DNA from: Verrucomicrobiota bacterium
GTDB lineage: Bacteria > Verrucomicrobiota > Verrucomicrobiia > JADLBR01
Direction of reading: 5' to 3'
DNA: 64,000 nucleotides
Assembly (NCBI GenBank): GCA_029560585.1
Contig: JAKQKQ010000142.1
Location: 32,743-96,742, forward strand
The notes under the pieces are model-generated. The model saw only the letters and a list, made by a program, of their open reading frames with translations. It searched no databases and had not been told where the DNA came from. The position numbers and the translations under genes were made by a program. Shown piece after piece: positions 17,391 through 25,988 of the stretch (position 1 is the stretch's first letter; each line of letters begins with the position of its first letter).

Positions 17391-17514
17391 GACATTAGAC
17401 ACAAGGTCTGATCAAACGGCTCTGGTGCGTGCGGAATGGGACAGATGGCGCGGAAGCCTGAAATATGAAGATTAGAGTCCCGATCGTTCTTGGCTAGTAT
17501 ATGAGCAGCCCACG

Positions 17515-18450
17515 ATGAAGACACTCAAACTGGCGCTGACCGTCCTCTTGTCCGCAACCATTGTGTCCGACGCCGTCGCGCAAGGAGAGGTCGAGCGGCG
17601 CCGCTCGATCTTGAAGCAGTGGGTGGAGAAGAAGCGCGACGACCGCAGAACGGGCGCCGCTGCCGAGGGGGTGACGTCGAAACTGGACGTCCCCTACCTC
17701 GACGATCAGGAGCCGCTCCACCGGTTGGACGTCTACATTCCCGTGAGAAAGGAGAAGCCGCTCACCGTCCTCGTGCACATTCACGGCGGAGGCTGGGAGA
17801 TCGGCGACAAGTCGATGATGAGGGGCACTGGCCTGTTCTATGCGTCGCATGGCGTCCTGTTCGTAACGCCGAACTACCGCCTGTCGCCGAAAGCCCAGCA
17901 CCCCGCGCACGCCGAGGACTGCGCCGCGGCCGTGGCGTGGGCCTTCCGCCACGTCGAGGAGCTGGGCGGTGACCGTAGGCGGGTCTTTCTATCGGGGCAC
18001 TCCGCCGGTGCCCACCTGGCCGCCCTGCTGGCCACGGACCCCGCCTTCCTGCAGAAGCACGGCATCAAGCCTGCCTACTTGGCCGGCGTCATCCCGGTCG
18101 ACGCGGCCAGTTACGACCTGGCGGACGACGACAACGAACTGGTGGTGAAGAAGCTCATCCGGGACTCGTTCGGATCGGATCCGGCCGTGCTGAATGTTGC
18201 CTCGCCCCTCCATCACGTCTCCGCCGACGCGCGCTATCCCGATTTTCTGATCTTGAACACGATGAACCGCGCGTCCGCGGCGAAGGGGGGCAGACTGTTT
18301 GCCGACAAACTCAAGGGGGCGGGCTGCTCCGCACGGTTCGTGTCGGTTGATAATCACACGCACGCCGAGATGGCCACGGGGATGTACGACCTCTCCGATC
18401 CCGTCGGAAGCGCGATCTTTGCGTTTCTTTTTCCCGCCTCCAAGGAATAG
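17515..18450 (+). CDS. Secreted alpha/beta hydrolase (BD-FAE-like esterase)
   Basis: A 311-residue secreted esterase. The signal peptide is 'MKTLKLALTVLLSATIVSDAV'. The oxyanion 'HIHGGGW' lies at about residues 88-94, nucleophile elbow 'GHSAG' at 161-165 (Ser163), and a His-containing 'DNHTHAEM' near the C-terminus completes the triad. This is the bifunctional feruloyl/acetyl-xylan-esterase-like or hormone-sensitive-lipase-like branch; the substrate is unassigned. The promoter region and first 28 codons were copied to 20202-20589, where the rest of the gene is missing. A weak GCACC/GGTGC stem followed by a pyrimidine-rich run lies directly after the stop, but it is too short for me to call a terminator. 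Confidence 0.87.
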   Translation: MKTLKLALTVLLSATIVSDAVAQGEVERRRSILKQWVEKKRDDRRTGAAAEGVTSKLDVPYLDDQEPLHRLDVYIPVRKEKPLTVLVHIHGGGWEIGDKSMMRGTGLFYASHGVLFVTPNYRLSPKAQHPAHAEDCAAAVAWAFRHVEELGGDRRRVFLSGHSAGAHLAALLATDPAFLQKHGIKPAYLAGVIPVDAASYDLADDDNELVVKKLIRDSFGSDPAVLNVASPLHHVSADARYPDFLILNTMNRASAAKGGRLFADKLKGAGCSARFVSVDNHTHAEMATGMYDLSDPVGSAIFAFLFPASKE

Positions 18451-18687
18451 GCACCCTGATGCTGGTGCGCTCTTTCTTTTAATCTGATCCGGGCGCGGGT
18501 TCAACTTCGGGAACACTGCTGAGAGCCTTGTCGCGTCGCTCGATAAAGCCCCCGCGCCCTAGGGGCCGGCGGCCCTCCCTCCCGCTCACGTCATCCCGAC
18601 GACCGCGTCGAACGAGCCATGCAGGGCCTCGCCGCAAAGGACAGGGAGACGTCGAAGCGGCGGGACGATAACAGAAGAACGGGCCCG

Positions 18688-19116
18688 TCACTGACCGGGA
18701 CGTTTTGGTAAGTCACTTTCTCCCAAGTCGGCGATGTAAACCTTGCGCGTGCCGTCGGCGAATCCGTTGAAAACGACGTATCGACCGGCGTGTCACGCGG
18801 GGTGCGGGTCCACATCGTTGAAATACAGTTCCGCGTCGGAGCGGCCCCACTGGACGTCGGCGCCGACCTGAACTTCCCAGCCATGCGACTGTGCGACCAC
18901 GCCTTCGGTGCCGCGCTGCAAGTCAATCACCACCACGTCACCGGCGTCACCGGCAACCGGCGCGCGATTCTCGCAGGGGAGACGGGACAGTGCCAGGAAT
19001 CGTCCCGACGGGCTAATCGGCGAAGTGTCGAAGAAGCGGTGCAATACCGGCTCGCCAGGCATGACATAAACCGGAACGGCCGGATTGTGCTCGGTGTATC
19101 GAGGATACCGGCTCAA
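18688..19116 (-). pseudogene. Remnant of a TolB/oligogalacturonate-lyase-like beta-propeller protein
   Basis: Read on the minus strand, a coherent protein segment runs 'FDTSPISPSGRFLALSRLP', 'VVVIDLQRGTEGVVA', 'VQWGRSDAELYFNDVDPHP'. It then meets an in-frame TGA at 18793-18795 and continues in the same frame as 'GRYVVFNGFADGTRKVYIADLGE' to a stop at 18688. The wording resembles periplasmic TolB-like propellers that precede lyase genes in PVC genomes; family placement is inference. The start would be a TTG at 19116. The internal stop and the apparent loss of the middle blades indicate decay. Nothing recognisable lies in 18451-18687. Confidence 0.65.
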
Positions 19117-19267
19117 CGAGTCAAGCCCTTGCCAGGCGCAGAGGCTCTCCCTCCCCTCACGACATCCCGAGCACGTGAGGGAGATGGTGGGGCGACTGTA
19201 GCGAAGCGCGCCGGGGGCCGCTCTAGACCCACCTCGACCTCGGGACGGCTTTCCCTACGCTGCCCGC

Positions 19268-20131
19268 ATGGCCGGAGCAGTTTTACGATTCCAGGGCGTC
19301 TTGTGTTTCATGCTGCTCGCCAGGCTCGCGGCTGGATCGGCGGCGGACGTGGTGCCGAACCCATTGGACAAACCGGGGTGGGTGCTCGACGCCCATGACG
19401 AGTTCGATGGCCCGGCCCTCAACACGGATCTTTGGAGCCCCTTTTACTTGGAATCGAGGACCGAGAGGGGACGGGCGGCCGCAAGATATGAGTTACGCGA
19501 CGGCTGTCTCGTCCTGTTCGTCGATGCAGATACAAAGGGATATTTCGAGGACGGCCCGGATGTGATGACGGTGTCGGGCATACAGACAGGCGACCGCACG
19601 CGCCTGCACAAGGATGCCGATCCCGTGCACCACGAGATTCCGGCGAAGATCAACTATGCGCCAATGTATGGCTATTTTGAGATCCGGGCGAAATTGCCGG
19701 AGGGGGCACAGTCGGCGTTCTGGACACTGGGCATCAAGGATGGGCCCACGCACGCCGGTGAGATCGATATTTTCGAAAGCATCAGGGACAACCCGCGGCT
19801 CTTGAAGTTCGTCATCCACACGTGGGGCGACAAGAGCCTCAGGCACGAGAGCCTGAGGCCCGCGCTGGATTTCGATTCGACCGCGGGGTTTCACATCTAT
19901 GCGCTGGAGTGGGATCCGGGCGGGTGCGCGCTGGTCGTCGACAATCGGAGGTTCATGGTCATGTCGCAGGCACCGAGTTACCCGAGTGTCTTCCTCTTGA
20001 CGCTCTACGGCAACACGCGGGACCGCTCGCGGAGGGAGTTCCGCGTCGACTACTTCCGGGCGTACAAGAAGGAGGGGCAGCCGCTGACACGGGGGGTCGA
20101 GGCGTTCCGCCGGCCCCAGTCGGAACCCTGA
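19268..20131 (+). CDS. Secreted glycoside hydrolase family 16-like enzyme
   Basis: A 287-residue secreted protein. The signal peptide is 'GVLCFMLLARLAAGSAA'. A GH16/concanavalin-like fold follows: 'HDEFDGPALNTDLW' at about 43, 'MYGYFEIRAKLPEGAQSAFW' before the active site, and the catalytic 'EIDIFE' at 165-170 (Glu165 nucleophile, Asp167, Glu170 acid/base). Later 'YALEWDP' and 'FRVDYFRAYK' are usual GH16 landmarks. GH16 enzymes cleave beta-1,3/1,4-glucans and galactans such as laminarin, agar or carrageenan; which one applies here is not visible. All three catalytic residues are intact. The gene stands between a pseudogene and the truncated duplicate. Confidence 0.88.
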   Translation: MAGAVLRFQGVLCFMLLARLAAGSAADVVPNPLDKPGWVLDAHDEFDGPALNTDLWSPFYLESRTERGRAAARYELRDGCLVLFVDADTKGYFEDGPDVMTVSGIQTGDRTRLHKDADPVHHEIPAKINYAPMYGYFEIRAKLPEGAQSAFWTLGIKDGPTHAGEIDIFESIRDNPRLLKFVIHTWGDKSLRHESLRPALDFDSTAGFHIYALEWDPGGCALVVDNRRFMVMSQAPSYPSVFLLTLYGNTRDRSRREFRVDYFRAYKKEGQPLTRGVEAFRRPQSEP

Positions 20132-20169
20132 GAGCGATCGTAAAGCCTCTGGCCCGACCCCTGAAAGAA

Positions 20170-20193
20170 TGTCAAGAATCGAGAGTTGACCCC
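20170..20193. repeat. Solo right end of the MITE-like element
   Basis: The bases TGTCAAGAATCGAGAGTTGA and the following CCCC match the right terminal repeat of 14169-14345. No second end is seen nearby, so this is a solo end or a partly deleted element at the edge of the duplicated segment. Confidence 0.7.
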
Positions 20194-20201
20194 GATAGTG
20201 C

Positions 20202-20589
20202 AAGGTAGCGAAGCCGCTTCCGGCTTCGGCCCTCGCTCAGCCAGCGCCACGGGCGGGACGCCCGTGCCACGGAACCGTGGCATGGGCATCTTGCCCATGT
20301 CCCACGCCGAAGGGCGCAAGCCCTTCGCTACGGCAATGCGAGATAGCCTCGGGGCCAGGCAGGCCGTTAGGGTCACATCTCGACATTAGACACAAGGTCT
20401 GATCAAACGGCTCTGGTGCGTGCGGAATGGGACAGATGGCGCGGAAGCGTGAAATATGACGATTAGAGTCCCGATCGTTCTTGGCTAATATACGTGCAGC
20501 CCACGATGAAGACCCTCATATTGGCGCTGGCCGTCCTCTTGTCCGCAACCATTGTGTCCGACGCCGTCGCGCAAGGAGGGGTCGAGCGG
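20202..20589 (+). repeat. Promoter/signal-peptide duplication, copy B
   Basis: The second copy of 17142-17598, with one 23-base unit instead of four. It includes another GTAGCGAAG element (20205-20331) and the start of the truncated esterase duplicate. Homology ends abruptly at codon 28, 12 bases before the stop of the convergent membrane-protein gene. Confidence 0.85.
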
Positions 20590-20700
20590 GACCGCCCAGA
20601 TCACATCAGGAATCCCATGATCTTTTTCAACAATTCGGCCGGCGACATCATGGTCAGGAACAGAGGCGCCACCGGCAGCATAGCGGCCACCGCGAGCTGA
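20506..20700 (+). pseudogene. Truncated duplicate of the esterase gene (signal peptide only)
   Basis: The ATG at 20506 begins 'MKTLILALAVLLSATIVSDAV', nearly the same as the esterase at 17515. After 'VERD' the homology stops and the frame runs on for about 35 unrelated codons, antisense to the 3' end of the gene ending at 20601. The promoter region is duplicated too, so this fragment may still be transcribed toward the convergent gene. I regard it as a non-functional remnant. Confidence 0.75.
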
Positions 20701-21773
20701 ACGACCTCCTTCCTGCCGAACGGAAACGACCGCATGCCGCGCACGGCATCATAGGCACTGCCAATGTCCGCCAGCGCTCCGATGTCCCCGTTCCCAAGCA
20801 AGTCCTGCCCCTCGCACCCCTGGCCCCGGATCCATTTCCTGTCGAAGCGGTCCACGTATTGACTGCACAGGCGTCCGTACGCGTGGAGACCATCGCGCCG
20901 ACACTTCCCCAGTTTCGGCACGAAGACACACAACGGCAGCAGCACCTGCGCCATCGCGAGCACAAGGGCGCCGATCATCTCGATCTTGAAATCCATGACC
21001 GCCTTGCCGCCGTGGAAGACCTGGCTGGCGATGAGGCCGGCGACCAGCGCCCCCTGCGCGGTCACCAGAGGGGCAAAGGCCTCCACCGTGGTGCCGAGAA
21101 AACCAAGGCCACCCGACCGGTCCGCGTGCGTCGGCACCAGGCGGAGATCCATGCGCGCGATGCGCATGAGCGCGCCGAACCACACCAGCATCCGGTAGAA
21201 CCATCGAAAGGTGATGAACTGGAAGAACGGCACGCTCACCCAGGTGTACCACTGCCCCGCCGCGGTCAACTCGACTCCGCCCGCGCCCGCGTGCGCGTAC
21301 CACGTCGCCGTTTTGAGCGCGCCCTCGGCCAGCCACGCAGACCGCCCCACCGTCAACGCCAGCGTCATCAGGACGAGTTCGACCGCGACCGAATTCCGCC
21401 ATCGGATCGCCGAATCCAAAATCCTGTCGAACGAGCCGCGCTCCGACGCCGGCACGATCCCCGCATCCGTGAAGTGTGCGATCACCGCCCGCAACCGCAC
21501 GTGCACGATCGGCTCCGCCAGGATGAACAAGGGCATCGCGATCAGGAAGCGCACGTGCGCCTCGATGTCGTTCAGAAATGGCACATCGACACCCCCGAAC
21601 GCCGCCCCACCCCAGAGGCTGAGCAGCGCCAACGGCAACCAAGCGAACAGCGGAATCGCCACCAACCGCCGCGCGAGCAGATCCAGCGGCGGCTTCGCTA
21701 GACCAGCCTTAAGATACAGCTGGTACAGCGGCCCGCCCAGGGCCATTGAAAAATCCGCAGATCGATCGTTCAT
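20601..21773 (-). CDS. Uncharacterised polytopic membrane protein
   Basis: A 390-residue protein with about six to seven hydrophobic segments. They include 'LVAIPLFAWLPLALLSLWGGA', 'VRFLIAMPLFILAEPIVHV', 'VSVPFFQFITFRWFYRMLVW', 'MIGALVLAMAQVLLPLCVFV' and a C-terminal 'VVQLAVAAMLPVAPLFLTMM'. A soluble stretch with 'KRKWIRG'-like basic residues and two Cys precedes the last TM. Similar hypothetical membrane proteins occur in proteobacteria, but I know of no assigned function. The ATG at 21773 lies only 26 bases from the stop of the FadL-like gene upstream, so they are probably co-transcribed. Its 3' end converges with the truncated esterase duplicate. Confidence 0.82.
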   Translation of the reverse strand: MNDRSADFSMALGGPLYQLYLKAGLAKPPLDLLARRLVAIPLFAWLPLALLSLWGGAAFGGVDVPFLNDIEAHVRFLIAMPLFILAEPIVHVRLRAVIAHFTDAGIVPASERGSFDRILDSAIRWRNSVAVELVLMTLALTVGRSAWLAEGALKTATWYAHAGAGGVELTAAGQWYTWVSVPFFQFITFRWFYRMLVWFGALMRIARMDLRLVPTHADRSGGLGFLGTTVEAFAPLVTAQGALVAGLIASQVFHGGKAVMDFKIEMIGALVLAMAQVLLPLCVFVPKLGKCRRDGLHAYGRLCSQYVDRFDRKWIRGQGCEGQDLLGNGDIGALADIGSAYDAVRGMRSFPFGRKEVVQLAVAAMLPVAPLFLTMMSPAELLKKIMGFLM

Positions 21774-21799
21774 GGATTGTCACTCACGGCGCCAGAGAT

Positions 21800-23281
21800 T
21801 CAGAACCTCCAGCGCAGGTTCACGCCCACGATATGAGAGTAGGCTTTGTCGTAAGCGCCCGACACGTGCCCGGTGAGAGAATTGCTGTGCACGTCGAGCG
21901 AATTGCGACCCATGTCAAGGAGCGTGTAATTGAGGCCGAGGGTCACGTCCTCTTTCCAGTCGTACTCGATACCCGCCGAGTAGCGGATGTGGCGGTCCAC
22001 CGGCAGGGCGGGACCGCGCGCTTCGAGTTCCAGCGCGGAGGTGTCGTACGCCCAGCCCAGTGACGCGGCCAGCCTCCGGCAAGGCCGAAAGCGCGTCCCC
22101 ACCGCGAAGTGCCATGTATCGCGCATCGGGATCTCGGACGACATCTCCACGTCCTGGACGGCATCGACATTGATCTTCATGTCGCCGACATCCTCCCAAT
22201 TCTGCCACCCGATATTGCCCATCAGCGCAAACGCGGGGCACACCTGCCAGACGGTGCTGGCCATAACCTCCTGCGGCACGCGCAGGGTCAGCTCGACGTC
22301 GGTGCGCTCGATGTCCAGCGCGCCGGCCAACGCCTCCATGACGGCGCCTCGCCCGGTGACGCGCAGGGTATCCTTAAAGGTGAACTCGATCGGGCTTCGA
22401 TAGACCACGCCGACGCGCACATTCCGGCCCGGCTGCACCAGCACACCGAAACTCGCGCCCGCCCCCCACGCGTCGTCGGAAATCTCGACCAGGCCGTCGT
22501 CGTAGTTGTCGTCGGAGGAAGCGACATCCTCTACGCCCTCCAGTTTCTCAGCCAAGTCCGTGAGCTTCTCGCGGACGGCGCCGGCGCGATCGAAGATGCC
22601 GCCTTTCCCACCGCCCGGGCCGCCGCCCGGCAGCCAGCCGATGCCCCAGCCCGGCAAACCGTCCAGCATGCCCTGGAGGTTATCGATCGTGTCGGTGAGC
22701 GTCTCGCCGACGACGTCGCCGCCGTTGTTGAGCATGGTCTCGGCGCTGACGCGGGCATAGCCGATCGTCGCCGTCGCGCCCACGGAGAGCCAATCGGTAA
22801 CGCGGAGCGCGACGGACGGGCTGAAGCCAACTGCCATCAGGCTGAACTCTTGACTGTAGTAGCGCCCGGCCCAATCCTCGTCATAGCCTAGGCCCGCCCC
22901 CATCAGCCCTGTCATGCTGGTTCCGATGGCGAGGCGGTCGTTCACCGGCCGCACGAAGAAACTGCCCAGCGCCGGCAGAAACCCGCCCGCGTTGCCGCCC
23001 GCGCCGCCGTCCACGTCGGTCCGCCCGTCCGGGTCGAACTTCACGTCGAAAAACATCGCGTTTGCGCCGGACACGTACTCCGGCTCCCGGAGCAGCACCA
23101 TCCCCGCGGGGTTGCCCCAAGCCGTCGATGCGTCCTCGGCCGCCGCCGCACGCCCGGCCGCCGCCCGGCCCTGGTCGGGCGAGCCGTTCTCGTAGACGCC
23201 CAATCCGGCCCCGTGCGACAAAACACCCCAGCCGCAAGACGCAAGCCCGCACAAAAATATCCACAACCATCGTTTGCTCAT
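21800..23281 (-). CDS. OMPP1/FadL/TodX-family outer-membrane transporter
   Basis: A 493-residue outer-membrane beta-barrel protein. The signal peptide 'MSKRWLWIFLCGLASCGWGVLS' precedes the FadL N-terminal plug region 'AGRAAAAEDASTAWGNPAGM', the family hallmark with the NPA motif. Alternating amphipathic strands follow, ending in Phe after 'IVGVNLRWRF', as expected for BAM recognition. FadL proteins pass long-chain fatty acids or aromatic hydrophobics through the outer membrane. A Gly-rich, acidic insertion at about residues 200-270 ('PGGGPGGGKGG', 'EDVASSDDNYDDG') is unusual. The ATG at 23281 carries a GGAG-type ribosome-binding site and starts the signal peptide; longer frames are Arg-rich shadow. 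Confidence 0.88.
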   Translation of the reverse strand: MSKRWLWIFLCGLASCGWGVLSHGAGLGVYENGSPDQGRAAAGRAAAAEDASTAWGNPAGMVLLREPEYVSGANAMFFDVKFDPDGRTDVDGGAGGNAGGFLPALGSFFVRPVNDRLAIGTSMTGLMGAGLGYDEDWAGRYYSQEFSLMAVGFSPSVALRVTDWLSVGATATIGYARVSAETMLNNGGDVVGETLTDTIDNLQGMLDGLPGWGIGWLPGGGPGGGKGGIFDRAGAVREKLTDLAEKLEGVEDVASSDDNYDDGLVEISDDAWGAGASFGVLVQPGRNVRVGVVYRSPIEFTFKDTLRVTGRGAVMEALAGALDIERTDVELTLRVPQEVMASTVWQVCPAFALMGNIGWQNWEDVGDMKINVDAVQDVEMSSEIPMRDTWHFAVGTRFRPCRRLAASLGWAYDTSALELEARGPALPVDRHIRYSAGIEYDWKEDVTLGLNYTLLDMGRNSLDVHSNSLTGHVSGAYDKAYSHIVGVNLRWRF

Positions 23282-23391
23282 ACTCCAGATCTCCCTGTGC
23301 CGAAGGGCGCACCCCGCCACGGCGGGCCATCCATCCCGACCATCGCGCCTTTGCCGCACAGATTCCCACGCGCCCCGGCATCCCGTCCGCA

Positions 23392-24819
23392 TCATGGCAG
23401 CTCGACCCCGGCATAGTCCTCGTCGATGGGCAGGATCGGTTCGCCATGCATGCCCTTCATGACGGCCTTGAACTGATCGACCAGGAACAGCGGTTTGGCG
23501 CTTTCCTTCGACAGCGCCTCGATGCGCCGCTGCAACTCGGCCACCTTGTCCGGGTGCCGCGCGGCAAGGTTGTTCCGCTCCGACGAATCCCGCGCGAGGT
23601 CGAATAACTCGACCGCGGGCGGCAGCAGCGTGTGCCAGACGAGTTTCCATTCGTCCCGGCGCACCGCGGCCCGGAAGGGCTCGATGTTATAGACGATCTC
23701 GGAACGCGGCGAAGGCCTGCCGCGCGAGATCGTCTCCCAGACATCGACGCCATCCAAAGGCCGGGACTTCGCGGTGGAGGCCCCGGCCAGGGCGGCGAGC
23801 GTCGGATAGATGTCGACGGCGTGGATGATGCCGTCCACCGTGCCGGGCCGGATGCGCCCCGGCCAGTTGGCCAGCGCGCAGACGCGCGTGGCCCCTTCGT
23901 ACAGGGTGCCCTTGCCATCGCGATACGGGCCGTTGTCGCACGGGATCTTCACCTTCGACATGTCGGCCATCACGCCGGCGAACATCGCATTGCGCGTCCC
24001 GCCGTTGTCGCTGTGGAAGAGGATCAGCGTATTGTCGCGCATCTTTCTCCTCTCAAGCGCGGCCACGACGCGGCCGACCTCGTCGTCGAGGCACGCGATC
24101 ATCCCCGCGTAAGTGCGCCGCGTGGCGTCCTTGATGCCGGGGAAACGGTCCAGGTATTCCTTCGGCACCTGATAGGGCGTGTGGGGCGCATTGAACGCGA
24201 GGTACAAATAGAGCGGTGCGGAGGTCTCGTGCCCTTCGATCAGTCTCGCCGCATCCGTGCCGATGAGCGTCGTGGTGTAGCCCTCCTCCCTGACCGGCTG
24301 GTTGTCCCGGAACCAGTCCAGCACGCCCTGCTCTTCGTGGGTGAAGTAATCGAGTTCGCCGATCATGGCGCCATACTGGTAGTCGAAGCCGCGCTGCCGC
24401 GGCCAGTACTTCCGGTCGGCGTGCCCGAGATGCCACTTGCCAATGATCGCTGTCCTGTAACCCGCCTCCTTGAGGCACTGGGGCATCAGCCATTCGGCGG
24501 TGTCCAGGCCGTAGGTGGAAACGGAAGGAATGACAGCCGTCTGCAATCCGTAGCGGAAGGGATAACGGCCGGTCATCAGGCAGGCCCGCGTCGGGGTGCA
24601 CATCGGCTGGACGTAGAACTGCGTGAGCTTCGCGCCGGCGGCGGCGAGCGCATCGAGGTTCGGCGTCTTGATGTCCTCGCAGCCGTTGAAGCCCACGTCC
24701 TTCCAGCCCAGATCATCGGCGACGATGTGAACGATGTTGGGCCTCGGCGCGGCAGGTGCGCCCGCAGCGGCGGCCAGCAGCGCGGCCAACGCAATCTCCC
24801 CGTATCGTGGTTTCGTCAT
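23392..24819 (-). CDS. Secreted S1-family sulfatase (Cys-type)
   Basis: A 475-residue type I sulfatase. After a signal peptide ('LAALLAAAAGAPAA') come metal ligands 'ADDLGWKD' (Asp35-Asp36) and the signature C74-T-P-T-R78, continuing to 'LMTGR'. Cys74 is the residue converted to formylglycine, so the Cys-type maturase (FGE or anSME, not in this window) is required. 'GKWHLG' and 'HSDNGG' supply further active-site residues. It should remove sulfate esters from polysaccharides or arylsulfates. The ATG at 24819 overlaps the TGA of a receiver-domain gene (ATGA), unusual for a sulfatase and suggesting a shared regulatory unit with the two-component genes. Confidence 0.92.
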   Translation of the reverse strand: MTKPRYGEIALAALLAAAAGAPAAPRPNIVHIVADDLGWKDVGFNGCEDIKTPNLDALAAAGAKLTQFYVQPMCTPTRACLMTGRYPFRYGLQTAVIPSVSTYGLDTAEWLMPQCLKEAGYRTAIIGKWHLGHADRKYWPRQRGFDYQYGAMIGELDYFTHEEQGVLDWFRDNQPVREEGYTTTLIGTDAARLIEGHETSAPLYLYLAFNAPHTPYQVPKEYLDRFPGIKDATRRTYAGMIACLDDEVGRVVAALERRKMRDNTLILFHSDNGGTRNAMFAGVMADMSKVKIPCDNGPYRDGKGTLYEGATRVCALANWPGRIRPGTVDGIIHAVDIYPTLAALAGASTAKSRPLDGVDVWETISRGRPSPRSEIVYNIEPFRAAVRRDEWKLVWHTLLPPAVELFDLARDSSERNNLAARHPDKVAELQRRIEALSKESAKPLFLVDQFKAVMKGMHGEPILPIDEDYAGVELP

Positions 24820-25259
24820 GTCGATTCTCCCCGTGTGAGGTCTCCGTCGATCCCGCCCGCCAACGCGCTCGCGGGGCGGGTCGCTTCGCGTCCCTCGATG
24901 GCCGCGCGCACGGCGGAAAGGAGCGTTTCCTCGTCGAGCGGCTTGAGCAGGTACGCGACGGCGCCGAGTCCGCGCGCGCGTTCGCATGCCCCCGGTTCAT
25001 CGAAAGCGGTGATGACGATCGCCGGAGGCGCATCGGGCCATTTCGCAAGAATCGACAACACGTCGAATCCGCCCCGGCCCGGCATCTGCAGATCGAGAAG
25101 CAGGCAATTCGGCGGATGCTTCGCCGCCGCCGCCAGAAATTCATCGCCCCCGGAAAAGCTCTCGACCCCGAAGCCGTTCGCCCGCAAAAGCCGTCCAAGC
25201 GCCTTGCGCATCGGCGCCTCGTCATCAAGCATGGCCACGACCGGACGGGACTCTGTCAT
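24816..25259 (-). CDS. Stand-alone receiver-domain response regulator
   Basis: A 147-residue single-domain response regulator. Acidic pocket 'LDDE', phospho-acceptor Asp56 in 'LLLDLQMP', switch Thr in 'VITAFDEP' and Lys106 in 'LLKPLDE' are all present. No output domain follows, only a short tail. It could act as a phosphate sink or protein-interaction switch for the nearby FixL/FixJ-like pair; that is inference from position. The ATG at 25259 is used; earlier frames are shadow. Its stop overlaps the sulfatase start, coupling the two genes. About 105 bases separate it from the FixJ-like regulator. Confidence 0.88.
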   Translation of the reverse strand: MTESRPVVAMLDDEAPMRKALGRLLRANGFGVESFSGGDEFLAAAAKHPPNCLLLDLQMPGRGGFDVLSILAKWPDAPPAIVITAFDEPGACERARGLGAVAYLLKPLDEETLLSAVRAAIEGREATRPASALAGGIDGDLTRGEST

Positions 25260-25364
25260 CGCGGCAGAAACCTGCCGCGAACGGCCTCGCCCCGCCATTA
25301 CACCTTGGTGCAATACCCGCTTGCGGATCGAAACACGGATGCGGACTGCAGCCGGGATTCTCGG

Positions 25365-25988
25365 TCAACGACCCCTGGCCGCCGCCAACTTCTGCGCCGC
25401 CCGCACGAGGTCGGCGACCGACTGGACGCCCATCTTCCGCATCACCCGGCCCCGATGGACCTTGACGTTCTGCTCGCCGGTGCCCAGGTCCGCGGCGATC
25501 TGCTTGTTGAGCTTTCCCGCAACGACGCCCTCCATCACTTCGCGCTCGCGCGGCGTGAGCCGCAGGAAGCGCGCGCCGAGGTCGGCGGCCTCGGCGATGG
25601 TCGCCTGCCGCTCGTCGGCCCCGCGGAGCGCGGCGCGCACCGCGCGCAACAGGTCGGAATCGTTCACCGGCTTGGTCAGAAAATCGATCGCCCCGGCCTT
25701 CATGGCGCGAACGCTCATGGGGATATCCCCGCGCCCGGTGAGAAACACGACCGGCAAAGAAATGCCGGCCTGCGCCAGCTGCCGCTGCAACTCCATCCCG
25801 TCGACCTCCGGCATCGACACGTCCAGCACCAGGCACCCGCCTTCCCCCGGACGATAGGTTTCCAGAAAATCCCTGGCGCGGGCGAACGGCCGGACGTCGA
25901 ATCCTTCGGCGCGCAACAACCGCTCGAGCGCCTTGAGCATGGCGGGCTCGTCGTCGAGCAGAAAGACGATGCCAGGACGATCTTTCAC
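25365..25988 (-). CDS. FixJ/NarL-type two-component response regulator (REC + LuxR HTH)
   Basis: A 207-residue DNA-binding regulator. The receiver domain at 5-120 has 'LLDDE', phospho-acceptor Asp56 in 'LVLDVSMP', 'FLTGRGD' and Lys106 in 'FLTKPVND'. A linker with 'LGARFLRLTPREREV' leads to a GerE/LuxR helix-turn-helix around 140-200 ('KQIAADLGTGEQNVKVHRGRV'). The GTG start at 25988 overlaps the TGA of the histidine kinase gene (GTGA), so the pair is translationally coupled. It probably controls local glycan-use genes; no operator is evident to confirm this. Confidence 0.92.
   Translation of the reverse strand: MKDRPGIVFLLDDEPAMLKALERLLRAEGFDVRPFARARDFLETYRPGEGGCLVLDVSMPEVDGMELQRQLAQAGISLPVVFLTGRGDIPMSVRAMKAGAIDFLTKPVNDSDLLRAVRAALRGADERQATIAEAADLGARFLRLTPREREVMEGVVAGKLNKQIAADLGTGEQNVKVHRGRVMRKMGVQSVADLVRAAQKLAAARGR

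Larger units (their letters stand above)
17142..17598 (+). repeat. Promoter/signal-peptide duplication, copy A
   Basis: This segment is almost identical to 20202-20589. It covers the GTAGCGAAG element, the ACATCTC tandem repeat, the upstream region of the esterase gene and its first 28 codons. The copies differ mainly by three extra 23-base units here (69 bases) and scattered substitutions. Confidence 0.85.
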
